NCBI GenBank assembly: GCA_023052935.1
Contig: CM041298.1
Span: forward strand, 52,893,813 to 52,957,812
DNA: 64,000 nucleotides
Direction of reading: 5' to 3'
DNA from: Piezodorus guildinii
Lineage: Eukaryota; Arthropoda; Insecta; Hemiptera; Pentatomidae
Part shown: piece by piece, positions 34,143 through 44,520 of the stretch
Layout of the letters: every line of letters starts with the position of its first letter
Position numbering within the stretch: position 1 is the first letter of the stretch
The notes under the pieces: model-generated
Database searches by the model: none
What the model was told of the DNA's origin: nothing
The model's input: only the letters and a program-made list of their open reading frames with translations
Position numbers and translations under genes: made by a program

Positions 34143-34797
34143 GCACGAAGCCCCTTGAGTGCAATGTTTAAGTTTGTCAGTTAATATTGTTATAATAAAG
34201 TAGTCCTTCAGCCGGAGGTTCTGGATAGGCAAGTGTATTGTAGGAAAGGATTCTACAGGAATGGGAACAGTGACATTTTTCCAAAGTTTACAATAATTCT
34301 TAAGAATATAAATGTATACAATAAAAACTTTTAAAAAAAAACTTAATTACAATAATTGATGTTACATACAATAATTAATTAGTTTTACCAATCGTCATTA
34401 CATTATTCCTATAAAAATTTATACATTGTTAATAGTCTTGAAACTTATAAGTACAATTATATAAAACTAAAATTTCTCATTATTATCTATAAATAATTAA
34501 AAACATAACCATAACACTAAATCAAACAAAAGCATAAACTATGTTGTTTTTTATTACAATCTATAAAACATTTTCTCAATTTTTATATAAACATTTTTTT
34601 TTTTTTTTTTTTCTATTTATCTTATAAAGTTATTATTACCTATATATAGTTCTAAAAATAACATTTCAAATTAGTGTAAACAATTGACAATGAATATTAA
34701 CATTAAGTGCAACCATCAATATAATAAACAATACACTATTATAAATATTTTTATTTAATTTATTAACAGTACCTGATTATTGTTACTATTATTTATC

Positions 34798-34851
<54 letters not shown>

Positions 34852-35344
34852 ATTTTATAACTACATACATCTCGGACCGCTATCACTGTTGAGATTTTCA
34901 TCTGGTCTCAACGTCCAGAGATATATTAAATCTTTTCTAATGAGTTTTACCATTTTGGGAATATTTCCTGAGGAAACCTTTTTTCTGGAATTCTTATTTA
35001 ATTGAGGGGATTTCATTACCTCTTTCGTTTTAATTATAACATTTTGTGTATGTAAACTCGCAGTATAAGTTGATATTTTGTTATTATAATCGAGAGTTTA
35101 TTATTTTTAAATTCAAATTCATCTGTATGGATAGCCGGAGGCTCCTTAGACTGGCTTGTCCTGTCATCATACATAGATTGTTTGTTATGTTTAAAGTTTT
35201 GATTTGACAATTTGTTTAATTTAACTTTCGATTTAGCACCAAATTGATTTACTTTTTTAATATATTTTTTCGAATCCCTTTTTTTTTTCTCTTGTTTTTT
35301 TTTTGTTTGTTTTTTTTTTTTTTTTTTATTTTACTTTATTATTA
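34143..35344 (-). other. AT-rich interior of the LTR element with a second gag-end-like frame
   Basis: No pol genes are present. A 48 nt poly-T lies at 34801-34848. On the minus strand, 34860-35240 has an open-looking stretch ending LWTLRPDENLNSDSGPRC. It echoes LWMLKPDENSTTYLAGRG at the end of the gag-like frame just upstream (35345-35440), so the gag C-terminus appears duplicated, each copy followed by an A-rich tract. Confidence 0.55.
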
Positions 35345-36464
35345 TTATATTTTTTTTTTCACACCTCGACCCGCCAGATAGGTAGTAGAATTTTCATCAG
35401 GTTTAAGCATCCAGAGGCAAATTTCGTCCTTGCCCTTGGGCCATCTAGAAATATTTTGAATTTCATCTTTTACTCTACTTTTTAAAATTTTGTCAATATC
35501 ACCAAAGTTAACTTTCTTTTCTGTTAGTTTAGTTTTTTCCCTAAACAAAGAATATTTTAACAACTGCTCCGGATTAACTTTAAAATAGTTCTTTTTTTGA
35601 TTTACTATAATAAATGATACATCTTTGATTTTATTATTATTTAATGGCCTAATTTCTCTAACATTAATCTCACTAATACTCCCGGGTTCCTCAGGTTTTG
35701 TAAATTTCTTTATCTTTAGTTTTTGTGTTTGAAGTTTACTAACATTAGATGAATTTTGTTTGAAATTCGGGCTTTCAAGTGATTTATCATTTAAAATAGA
35801 TTCTGTTTTATAATTAAGTATATCTTCAGATTGGGAAATATTTATTAAGTCTGTATTTGGAACTAAATGAGTTTCAATTTTGGTTATTGAACTATTTTCT
35901 TGATAAGATTTCATGGACTCCGTATTTTTCATTATAAACTGTTTTTAAACTACTGGATTCGACCACAAATAATTTTTTATTTACATCAGCCGGTTTTAAT
36001 AAGTTTAACTCTGGTTTTAGCGGTAATGTTTCAAAGTGTACTTTCTTTTCTTGAATATTAATTTTAGGTAATTGTTCAAATTTATTATTTGGAATTCCGG
36101 ATTTTATTTTTGGCTGTTCGTCAGCGCCTTTGGACAACTAATGTTCTGGTGGAAAAGGTTTATTAAAATTTGTCTCGGTTGGGTTATGATCTTTAAATTT
36201 ACGTATTAGAATATTTAACAAATCGTCAATATTGTTTAAATCATAAAACTTAATTTCATCCGCGACTGTTTTAGGAAGGTGACATTTGGCCATCTTACAT
36301 ATCCTGAATTCATTAACGATTCTAAATGGATTATTTTCTGCACAGAAAGTGTCTTTAATTTCTTTTACGTTATTTATGAAATTAAACAAAGTATGCGGTT
36401 TACCATCAAAGTACGGCATAGGCATATGCTCAAAGTCTGAGTTTCGAAAAAGTAATGATTCCAT
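35345..36464 (-). pseudogene. gag-like polyprotein of the LTR element, interrupted
   Basis: Gag forms the intracellular particle that packages element RNA. On the minus strand the ATG at 36464 opens a 108-codon stretch containing YFDGKPHTLFNFINNVKEI and ICKMAKCHLPKTVADEI, compatible with the capsid-type N-terminal part of insect gypsy-group Gag. An in-frame TAG (36138-36140) is followed by an in-frame continuation to 35892. A frame change then leads to the C-terminal 195 codons (35932-35345), rich in Lys, Asn and Ser, ending in a WxLxPDEN motif and a GRG. So one stop and one frameshift are seen. The assignment rests on position and LTR context more than on motif identity. Confidence 0.65.
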
Positions 36465-36916
36465 ATTTCTTATTTTATTATTATTTTTTTTTTTAGATAT
36501 TAAAATCTTACTTATGTCTACTATAATTTAAATTTTACTTAAATTATTCTCAGTAACAATCATTATCTGATTATAAAAAAAAAAATTGATGTGATTTTTA
36601 TACAGCTTATATTAGTATTAATAAAATGTCATACATTTTAAATGTTATCACAATTATACAGCACATAAACAAACATATAAAATAAATAATTTTAAAATCT
36701 TACTGCGTTAGTTCTTAACATTCCTCCTGGATACCTGTTGAGCAGTGAAGTCCAGTGAGGTTCAGCAGGACATTTAGGGTGAGTATTGTCTTGACTGAAG
36801 GAGGGTGCGAAATGATCTTCTTAGTTTGGTGTCTGTCTTCTTGTAGATCCTCTTCAGAAGTATCTTCGTCCTCTCGGAAACTGCGAAGGCATTCAAAATC
36901 TAATTTGATGCTTGCA

Positions 36917-36935
36917 GTGCCTGTCTCGGGCGCCA
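36917..36935 (-). promoter_or_regulatory. Primer-binding site
   Basis: The minus strand reads TGGCGCCCGAGACAGGCACT directly after the 5' LTR end TTAACT (one base shared). TGGCGCC is the usual start of retroelement primer sites, complementary to a tRNA 3' end. I do not assign the tRNA. Confidence 0.8.
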
Positions 36936-37340
36936 GTTAATGAATCACACACAGTGAAGATATTAAAATACTGCTTTTATTATCAGAACATAATAAATAT
37001 TCATAATACAATAAACTGTGCTGAGGAGTTAGGGTGACTACAAGTGTACATTCCGAGGTCTCCTTCTATGAGTGTGACACAAGTAAATGTTACAACTAGA
37101 GTGATGAGTTTTGAGGATCAAAAGGTATATATAGCAAGGTTTTGTAGAGGGGATGAGGAAGCGGCACAACAAAGGAAGTACTTCCAGATGTTGGGTTCTG
37201 TGTCCTAAGTACAGGTATGTGTTCTTTGTCGGTACTTGGCCTGTCCTTTCTAGGTTTATGGGTGACACCCTCAGGTATAGAAAAGGAAGTTGTTAATAAT
37301 TACTGTATATTATTTATAAGTTAAGTCTCATTCTATAACT
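36935..37340 (-). repeat. 5' LTR (406 bp)
   Basis: Upstream LTR in minus sense, starting AGTTATAGAATGAGAC at 37340. The same LTR family forms the solo LTR at 15256-16439. Confidence 0.93.
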
Positions 37341-37344
37341 CAAC
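37341..37344. repeat. LTR-element target duplication CAAC, right
   Basis: Matches 33719-33722; the mariner sequence continues directly after it. Confidence 0.9.
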
Positions 37345-37566
37345 GATCTGACGATGAATATCGATCGATTTTACGCCTTTAGCACTAAGAAATCGTGTAA
37401 CAGCTCGTACTTCACAATCAGCGGGACTCACGATTGTCGGAGGCATCTTAAACACTCAGTAAACAACGTATACAATGAAGAATCTGACTGTAATGGCGCC
37501 AGTACGTAGACAAGAGATGTAGGTAACCATCGCAAAACGGTACTTACTTAAAAAACATGCCTCGTA

Positions 37567-38080
37567 TTTATAACTGGTTACTTATGAAATATTTATAAAA
37601 TATTTGAGTCCTATGAAGAAAAATAAAGAAAAAAGTATTAGGTAGTAATAGATCGTTAGGGAGATAGTTGAAAGTTTGAGCCCCGAGTGATAAAAATTTT
37701 CAGACTGTTTTAAAACATAGCACTTAAGCCGGCTAGGATTAGACTTGACAAAACTTTATAATTTACCTCGCTGCACTTTTGCCCTTATATCGAAAATTAT
37801 TCATCCACGGATCAAGAGTTTCTTGGAAGACTTTATTCAGTTTTGATTAAGTCAACTTGAAAAGACTTCACTGAACATAAGTTGAAAGCACACACACTTT
37901 ATTACTAATTAATTCTTGCTTTTATCAAGTGCTGTTGTTTTACTTTTACTTGCGTATATTAGATGTTTACGAAGAATTTCTGAGGAGCAATGGCAATACA
38001 ATTACTTTCTTTATCGACAGATTTCTATGTTATATCTTATAATATGTAATATAGTCTATAATCCAAAGCAAAATCCAAGC
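37567..38080. other. AT-rich spacer, nothing recognised
   Basis: No gene or repeat family recognised between the mariner and the LINE 3' end. Confidence 0.5.
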
Positions 38081-38081
38081 A

Positions 38082-41000
38082 TAAAAAAAAAAAGAAAAAA
38101 ATAGAAAGAAACAGATTTGAAAATGCACACCTTAAGGACCAATAGAATCAATGACAAAATTTAAGCAAAACGATAAGGCGAATAAAGAAAAACATAAATA
38201 TAAGTCTTGTAAGGAAAAATCTTAACCTCCTAATATCCATAGAGGTGATGATGAATAATCCCCAGGGAGTCCAATATTGTATTCTCGGCCATCATGGACA
38301 ATTCACTATTACCAACACCGAGTTCTTCTAGAAGGGTCCTTATTCTACTGGGGATAGTCCCGCGAGATCCGAACCAGAGGCCTCTCCTCACACAGAACTC
38401 TCTCTCTCCGAAGGTCTTCTTCTCTTTTAGGAAAGGGATACACTTATTCTAGATCTCTCTCTTTTCCCTATCCACTTCATCTGCCTGATCGAGGTCGTTT
38501 GTTTCATACCTGACGGTCGGGTCGAGGATCAATGCTGTTCTCCCGTTCTTGGAGAATGCTACTATGTCAGCATACCTCGAAGAACCGTCCGTGTCTACGC
38601 AGTAGACTTCGTCAAAGCAGGTATATTCTTTTTCCCTAAGAAGCCCTATTAACGCATGCTTAACTCGATGGTGCCGGCGAGTAACTAGGAGGGAGTTGTT
38701 GGGGCATTTTCCCAGCACGTGGGCTGGTGTTTTTGACTTTCTGCCACATTTACGACAGAGGGACCCAACATCTCTCGCCTGTCCACTGACTCCTGGGACC
38801 CCTCGCAGGGGTGCATAGTTGATATTCAGCTTCAGGGCGTTGGACCATTCAGACCCCGAGAGAACTTGTTTTTCGCATATATATCTGTTGGCTTTCGGGG
38901 TCTCTTTAAAATGACGAACGCCAACGCCCTGCCATCTGCAATTGGCCCATTCTTCGAAAGCATTCTCTCTAAGCGAGTGTCGTAGAGCTCTCACATTTCG
39001 GTGGCTCTGATCCAAATTCAGTCTTCCCGCACATTCAGAAATTTCGACTGGATAGTCAAATATAGACTGAAATAGAGCATGCGGCGCATTTGACAGTCGC
39101 TGAGCAATGGACCAATGTTGTAGGGGAGCCTCCCATTGACAGCGGATCAGACCCAATCCCCGATATCTCCTCGGCGCATATAGCATTGCCGATGCGGTGC
39201 TGGCAGGGAGCCCGATGATGGCCTTAATACTTCTCCTTATATTAATATCTATACCCTCCAATATCGCAGAAGGTATTTTTGTAAGCGGTGCGGTCTGGAG
39301 AGGATACGTTAGTCCGGGAAACACATATTGGTTGACCACGTTGAGTTTTTGCTCCGGCTTGAGTAGACAAGAGGTCACCAGTTTATCAAGATTGGTGTTT
39401 AGTTTTGTCACGACCTCTTCGTTAAATATCAACTATCCGGAGAACGTACATCCTAAGTATTTAACAACTTGTCCTTCTTTTGCTGTGGGGATGACTTCTC
39501 CGTTTTCCAAAGAGAGTGTAGTCGTCTGCAGCTCCCTATTGTTGACGATAAAACCAACACTTTTCTGTGGATTTATAGCCAGACCAATCTCCGCAAGAAC
39601 CATCTGTACGCCATTTATAATTCTTTCAGCCGCACCCTTGTCACGTGCCGTAACAGCTTGATAGTCCGCGAAGCTAGTGAGGACCACGCTATCTTGGTCA
39701 CTTCTGAGGTTATATCCAAACCTTCTGGCAAATTCATGATCACACAGGTCGCGGTACAAGTGATCGACGGCTAGATTGAATAGCGAAGGTGACAAGGGTC
39801 CTCCTTGAAGTACTCCTCGCAGTATATTGATCTGGTTTGTAGAGCTCTCTCCCACATGGATCTTTACTTTGTTGGTGCATAAGAGAGCTGTTATAACGTT
39901 CTTTAGGTCGGACGACACTCCTCTTGCCTCCAGTGAGCTAATTATGTGATCATGCCCAACGTTGTCAAAGGCGCCAATAACGTCTAAAAAAACCACCGCG
40001 CAGTCACTCTTCTTTTGTTTGGCATCTTTTAGGACCGCGTCAATGATTCTGGCGCTGACATGCGTTCCCGGTAGACCCCTGATGAAGCCTCTCTTATTTT
40101 TGCTCAAGGTGATTTGTTTCCTTAGCTCATAGTCTAGCACTTTCTCTATGATTCGGCGCACAATAGAATAGATGGTGATAGGTCTCCAGGAGGATATGCT
40201 ATTTGTATCCCCTTTTCCTTTGTAGACTAATATTGTGCGCTCCTGACGGAGAGGCTCGGGTACATAAGCCACCTTCAGCATAATCTCCGCAATTGTACCA
40301 ATTATATGAGATATATCGAAGTATTTAATTGTGCGGACCAAAACTCCATCTGGCCCCGGTGATGTGTCCATCGATGTTGATTTGATAGCTTTTTTAACGA
40401 CCTGAACACTTATGGACGTCAAATTTGGTACCGTGGCGCACTTTTCATAGTCCGCACGCTTGCGAAGATTCTTGTTCTCAAAGAGGCTCCTGAAATGGCT
40501 TTCTATAGCAGCTACCTTCAGCGGGCATTGCTTCGGAGCGTCGGCGTTCATAATATTATTAACTACTTTTTTTCGCCTGTTATAATAATAATATTGCGAA
40601 AGTTCATATTGATACTGCTCCTGCCGATGGCTCCTATCTGTCTTGTTTGCTCGCTGCGGATTCGATACTTTACTTGCACCCTTGCCGACCATTCAAGTTT
40701 TAATATTTTTCCTCATTTTGTAGAACTTTATGGCAGGGTGCTGCGGGCCAGGCAGTTCAGCATTAATATTTTTTAGAAAAACCAAAAATTGAGCCACCAC
40801 TTTATCGAAATCCGCAGGATCTAAATTATTTCCTTTAAGCAGTTCACTGAAGGTAGCCGACCATTTAGCGATCTCGTCTTTTACGCCTTTGGCCTCCTCC
40901 TCTCCATCGTCGCTCCGCATCCTTTTGGTCAGTAAGCTCCTCATCTTACTATCATTTGCCTCCCTGGGGTGCTTTTAGCTACATGGGTTCTGAGACCTCT

Positions 41001-41345
41001 ATCGCCTTTAAATGCCAGCCCACAAATGGGACAGGGTTTATTATTGGTGTCCGAAGAAGGCTGGATGTCATTTTCTTTCAATTCTTTTGCTCGGCCCCGC
41101 CGCAGCATGTGGGGCCCGGGTTGGTCGTGGAAATACATCTTCAATCGGTACAGTCTTTCCTAACACTTGATCGCCTTCGCCTTGCCATTCCACCTTGACG
41201 AACCTCTTCTCGCCTCCACCCGCGGCCGCCACAGACATCACAGAGGCCACCACAGCCTCCTGGACTGGACCACCGGTTCTCAGAACCCATACAGTATCAC
41301 CAATTTCCATCCTATTACCGTAAGACCCGTTCAACATATCTTTTC
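38082..41345 (-). mobile_element. R2-type LINE (restriction-like endonuclease), decayed
   Basis: A minus-strand non-LTR retrotransposon with a single ORF architecture: N-terminal module, C2H2 zinc finger, reverse transcriptase, CCHC knuckle and a C-terminal restriction-like endonuclease. The 3' UTR is ~150 bp with an A-rich end near 38082. The 5' limit is uncertain (about 41345). No ribosomal DNA flanks are seen, so it is not in the classical R2 site. Confidence 0.85.
38230..41337 (-). pseudogene. R2-type ORF: zinc finger, reverse transcriptase, endonuclease
   Basis: The minus strand starts at 41337 with an 89-codon module (GDTVWVLRTGGPVQEAVV, then FVKVEWQGEGDQVLGK). After a frameshift follows a C2H2-like finger (CPICGLAFKGDRGLRTH, ~41010). 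The RT reads SPGPDGVLVRT, WRPITIYSIVRRI, VFLDVIGAFDNVGHD and GVLQGGPLSPSLFN, with the catalytic box as SFADYQAVTA (~39655), where the second Asp is replaced by Tyr. The C-terminal part has CRKCGRKSKTPAHVLGKC (38755-38705), then SSRYADIVAF and LILDPTVRYE, the PD-(D/E)xK-type nuclease. In-frame stops occur at 40693-40695, 39433-39435 and 38449-38451, and the frame shifts on both sides of the zinc finger. It ends at a TAG at 38230-38232. Inactive. Confidence 0.87.
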
Positions 41346-41956
41346 ATTTTTAAAGTAATATATTAAATAATAAAATTGGTTATTTTCTTTCTCCAGTTAT
41401 GCTTAAGAAACTCTAGTTAGGGTTTAAGATTTAAAAATAAATAGATTAAAATCAAATAAATAGATCTAAAATTAATATAAACATAAACCATTTAAAATAT
41501 AGAATTAATAAATAAATAAAAAAGTTAAAAGATAAATAAATAAGATAAAATATTTATATTAGTATTAATGAATAATTAGGTTAAACAATATATACAAATA
41601 AATTAAGCTACAATACTAAGTCAATGATATAAAACTATGTTAATGGTTTGTAGATTAAAATAATTTGAAATAGATTAAATTAGTATTAATGAATAAATAG
41701 GTTAAAATATATACAAATAAATTAAAGCTGCAAAACATTGTCATTAATATAAAACTATAAAAGGTTATCAGGATAAAATAACAGTTATTTTGTTGATACC
41801 TTTTTACATCAGATATACTAACACTGTTATAATATCCTTAAATAATGCGGAAAGAGTCTGAAAAATAATCGACTGTAATAGTGTATAAAATTCAAAAACT
41901 GGTAAATATAGAAGCCTAATACAATGCAAATATATAAGTAAATTTTATTTATTTAA
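41346..41956. other. AT-rich DNA with a short direct repeat
   Basis: No gene. A phrase of about 50 bp (TTAGTATTAATGAATAA then AGGTTAAA then ATATACAAATAAATTAA) occurs twice, at about 41559 and 41677. The region is dominated by TAAATAAATA-like words. Confidence 0.55.
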
Positions 41957-42155
41957 AGGAAGTGGCGTGGCCAAATGGAACTCTAGTCTATTGTTCTCCA
42001 TCACCGGTTTCGAATCCCGGATGTGGCAGAATATTATTTATTCTGTAATTTCAGCCGCAGTAAGACTCTGGAGTAGGGAGACCTCCCTGGAGCAGACGCA
42101 GCCTATATAAAGTGGGTATCAAAAACTAAAGAAAAACCTCTTAGGCCTGAGTGTG
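41957..42155 (+). repeat. SINE1, tRNA-derived SINE (plus)
   Basis: A box region GTGGCGTGGCCAAATGG (41963), B box GGTTTCGAATCCC (about 42006), then the family body GGCAGAATATTATTTATTCTG. 3' truncated relative to the copy at 25831. Confidence 0.85.
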
Positions 42156-42850
42156 ATATTTTGAAAATTATTTAAATGTTCTCACTAAATTTAGTTAAAT
42201 TTGCCACTACCTGACCCGACAGACTATGCCCAATGAACATCACTCACTACCTATTGCCAACTCCGAATAAGGAACCTGATATCGCCACAATCGTTCGAAT
42301 GGAAATAGCTACAATTTTCCTACTTTTTTAAAAACCAAATCCGATCACTTAGAGACAGCTACTTGGAAACAATTTAACAAGAATCGAAACAATTTTGTTA
42401 AGAAATGGCGTTTTGGTTCATTTTCTTGCCCATAAATCTTTTTATTTTTATATTCTGCCTACTGTTTCTCGACTAACCTATCCTAAATTGCTATCAGCTA
42501 GATTTCTAGATAATTTTTTTTTAAGCAATTTTCTAAGAATAATTTCGTTATTACACGATCTAAACGCTCACCTGTCTTCCTTTTCCTTCATGTTCCTTTT
42601 TTTCGCTGGGTATATCCCTAGGAAAGTTTTTTAAATAATTTTGTCCTCAGCAGACTGCTATCGCATGCGAAGCATCTTCATCAAATGCCCCTATTTTAAT
42701 TTTTTCCTCATTATAAGTTTGAAATCCACTCTATTGTACATAATAGTAGGAATAAGGTGTTTAATATTGGATACTCTGGGCACAAATAAACTATGAGTCA
42801 CTGATTCTATCTCTCACTGATACTGGCAGGTAAACAAATGCTATGCCAAT
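42156..42850. other. Spacer, nothing recognised
   Basis: No gene or repeat family recognised. Confidence 0.5.
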
Positions 42851-43241
42851 AATTGAGACGTTGATTTCCAAAAGGTACTATATCCATTCTAGGAAATTTT
42901 ACAGGAAGCGAGAAAATCTCTCATTACTATATTATTAAACTAGCTAATTTGGGTCTTTTTGCCTTAAAATTTAGAATTATTTTTTTACTATAATAACAAC
43001 ATCATATTAAAGTTATGAAATGAATTTTTTTAGAATGATTTGGAACGAAAATAAATGCGTAATTAGTACTTTTAGAAAATGACCGCATTTCTAAATCGCG
43101 TTTTTTAAGGACTTGAGAATTCATTAGATAACATCAAATAAAATATATAGATAAAACTAAATGACGAGAATACAAATATGTAAAAATATCAATTTCGTAA
43201 AAAATGTCCTTTAGTACCTTTTGGAAATCAACGTCTCAATT
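42851..43241. mobile_element. 390 bp MITE with ~30 bp inverted repeats, copy 2
   Basis: Ends AATTGAGACGTTGATTTCCA and exact inverse TGGAAATCAACGTCTCAATT. The next bases AAAGGTACTA are also inverted (TAGTACCTTT). Flanks read TA on both sides if the outermost A/T is assigned to the target. It matches 16459-16848 throughout. Confidence 0.9.
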
Positions 43242-43812
43242 ATTTACTCATCTAAGATAACTATAATAGGTGATGCTATTTCTATTACTACGACTTTAGA
43301 TGAATCTAACCACGATTAGCTTTGACAGATACATGCGATTGGTTTTTATTTCAGGATAGGTCTAAATAATAATTTAACGAATATGCTATAGGACTCTTAA
43401 TAATTGAATTTCTGTTGCGATTTTAGAAAATTTTATCTAAGAATGATGTCCAAATGAATATCCTCCTAAATCAGTCTTAGGTGAAATGAAATGAAATTTA
43501 TATTAACAAATACATGTAAAAAAAACAAAGTATTTTACAATATGTACAATAAAGGTTTCAAACCTGCCTAGGCTTTTTCACAGTTTACATAGGAGTAGAA
43601 ATAATCATGATTTAAATTGATTCAGAGTACATTACACGAGGGGAGACAACTAAAAAAATGAAAAACTCTCTAAAAAATAATAATAAGACAAACAAAGATA
43701 TATTTTAGCCTTTTATGGTTGTAAGGTTTATAAGTTAAATCGGCTTTCAATAATTAACCATTTCCCTTATATGGTCATGCTTACTATTTGCACATTAAAA
43801 AATTTGAATTTG
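43242..43812. other. AT-rich spacer, nothing firm
   Basis: A stretch near 43490-43570 (TACAATATGTACAATAAAGG) resembles a LINE-type 3' UTR in reverse, but I cannot assign it. Confidence 0.35.
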
Positions 43813-43819
43813 AATTAAA

Positions 43820-44520
43820 AAAATCTGGTGCGGGCAATACACGACTTTCACTTACCTCCATTTTTAAAATCAATGAAAGAATTTTCAAAAACAGTTAGAG
43901 ATAAAAATACGTGAAACTATTAAGGAATTAATTGAATTGAATTTATATAGAACATGTGTTTTATTATAAATCTATTATATTATTATCTAAAATAATCAGT
44001 TAGTTTTATGTTTATTTCATCACTCTCTATTAACTTTTAAAAGCTTGTGTAAGAGATAATATTTTTTCTAAATTCTTTAGCTTTCCAACGGTATATCATA
44101 CATGTATATTACTGCTCTTATGTTCAAAAACGAAAAATTGCATTAAACAAATATTTTTTCTGTTTTATCCTTTAGTTGGGTATCGAATTTATTCAATTTA
44201 TATATTTAGCTGTTTTTCATTAGCGTTTACAAGATAATATAATGCATGGTATAAAGTGCCTCTTCTGGTAAGCTCATTTTGATGAAAAACGTTTTGTCAC
44301 GTCTCGGGCGTATAGTTGTCTTAAATGTGAAATTTCAGTTTCATAGGACTTTTAGTTTCCGCCCGGGAGTTACCACACACACACACTCACAGACCTTTTT
44401 GCGGTACTTGGTTATTTGGACTCAGGGGACCCTAAAACGTGTATTTCTGTTGAAAACTGGAATTCGAAAATTTTCACGATCGCAATACTTCCCCTTACTG
44501 TAGTAAGTGAAAGTAAAAAA
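43820..44520 (-). repeat. Family A repeat, minus copy with internal deletion
   Basis: The right-hand conserved end (GGGCAATACACGACTTTCAC) is at 43838, the left end (CTTCCCCTTACTGTAGTAAGTGAAAGTAA) at 44488-44516. About 180 bp of the middle, including the TTTTCGAGAAAATCG word, is absent. This gives 700 bp. Confidence 0.85.

Larger units (their letters stand above)
33723..37340 (-). mobile_element. Non-autonomous gypsy/errantivirus-type LTR retrotransposon, gag-only
   Basis: 3618 bp, inserted in the mariner with a CAAC duplication. Two 406 bp LTRs (33723-34128 and 36935-37340) differ at only about four positions, so insertion is recent. In minus-strand sense the ends are AGTTATAG...TTAACT, as in insect gypsy-group elements. 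A primer-binding site adjoins the 5' LTR and a purine tract (AAGGGGGAGAGT) adjoins the 3' LTR. The 2.8 kb interior holds gag-like reading frames and AT-rich DNA. No protease, reverse transcriptase, integrase or envelope is present, so it must be mobilised in trans. Confidence 0.93.
32975..37446 (-). pseudogene. mariner transposase, split and internally deleted
   Basis: The transposase would cut and paste the element at TA sites. On the minus strand the ATG is at 37446. The first HTH region (37446-37345) is separated from the rest by the LTR element. It continues with IMSDGMVRKWVR, then DIRSGRPSVVNEDLV, the linker WVPKMLTDLHKTQR, the first catalytic Asp in IVTGDETWVAYV, and PESKQQSMEWRQSSSP up to WDRKGVLLVEFLPR (33180). 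The HDNARPH and SPDLAPSD region holding the other two acidic residues is missing; the reading jumps to a C-terminal tail ending near 32975. There is also a frameshift near 33675 and a stop before IVTGDE. Non-functional. Confidence 0.88.
32925..37564 (-). mobile_element. mariner transposon carrying a nested LTR retrotransposon
   Basis: The ends are inverted: TGAGGCATGTTTTTTAAGTA on the left (32925) and, read from the right (37564 inward), CGAGGCATGTTTTTTAAGTA. Each is bordered by TA (32923-32924, 37565-37566), the mariner target. Without the LTR element inserted at 33723-37344 it is about 1.02 kb, shorter than the ~1.3 kb usual for mariners, because part of the transposase is deleted. Confidence 0.92.

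Noticed and set aside
36917..36935. Assigning the primer tRNA for the LTR element
   Set aside because: The primer-binding site is clear, but matching it to a given tRNA needs the host tRNA set; I would be guessing.
41957..42155. tRNA gene
   Set aside because: A and B box words are present, but the rest does not fold as a tRNA and the same body occurs in two other SINE copies.
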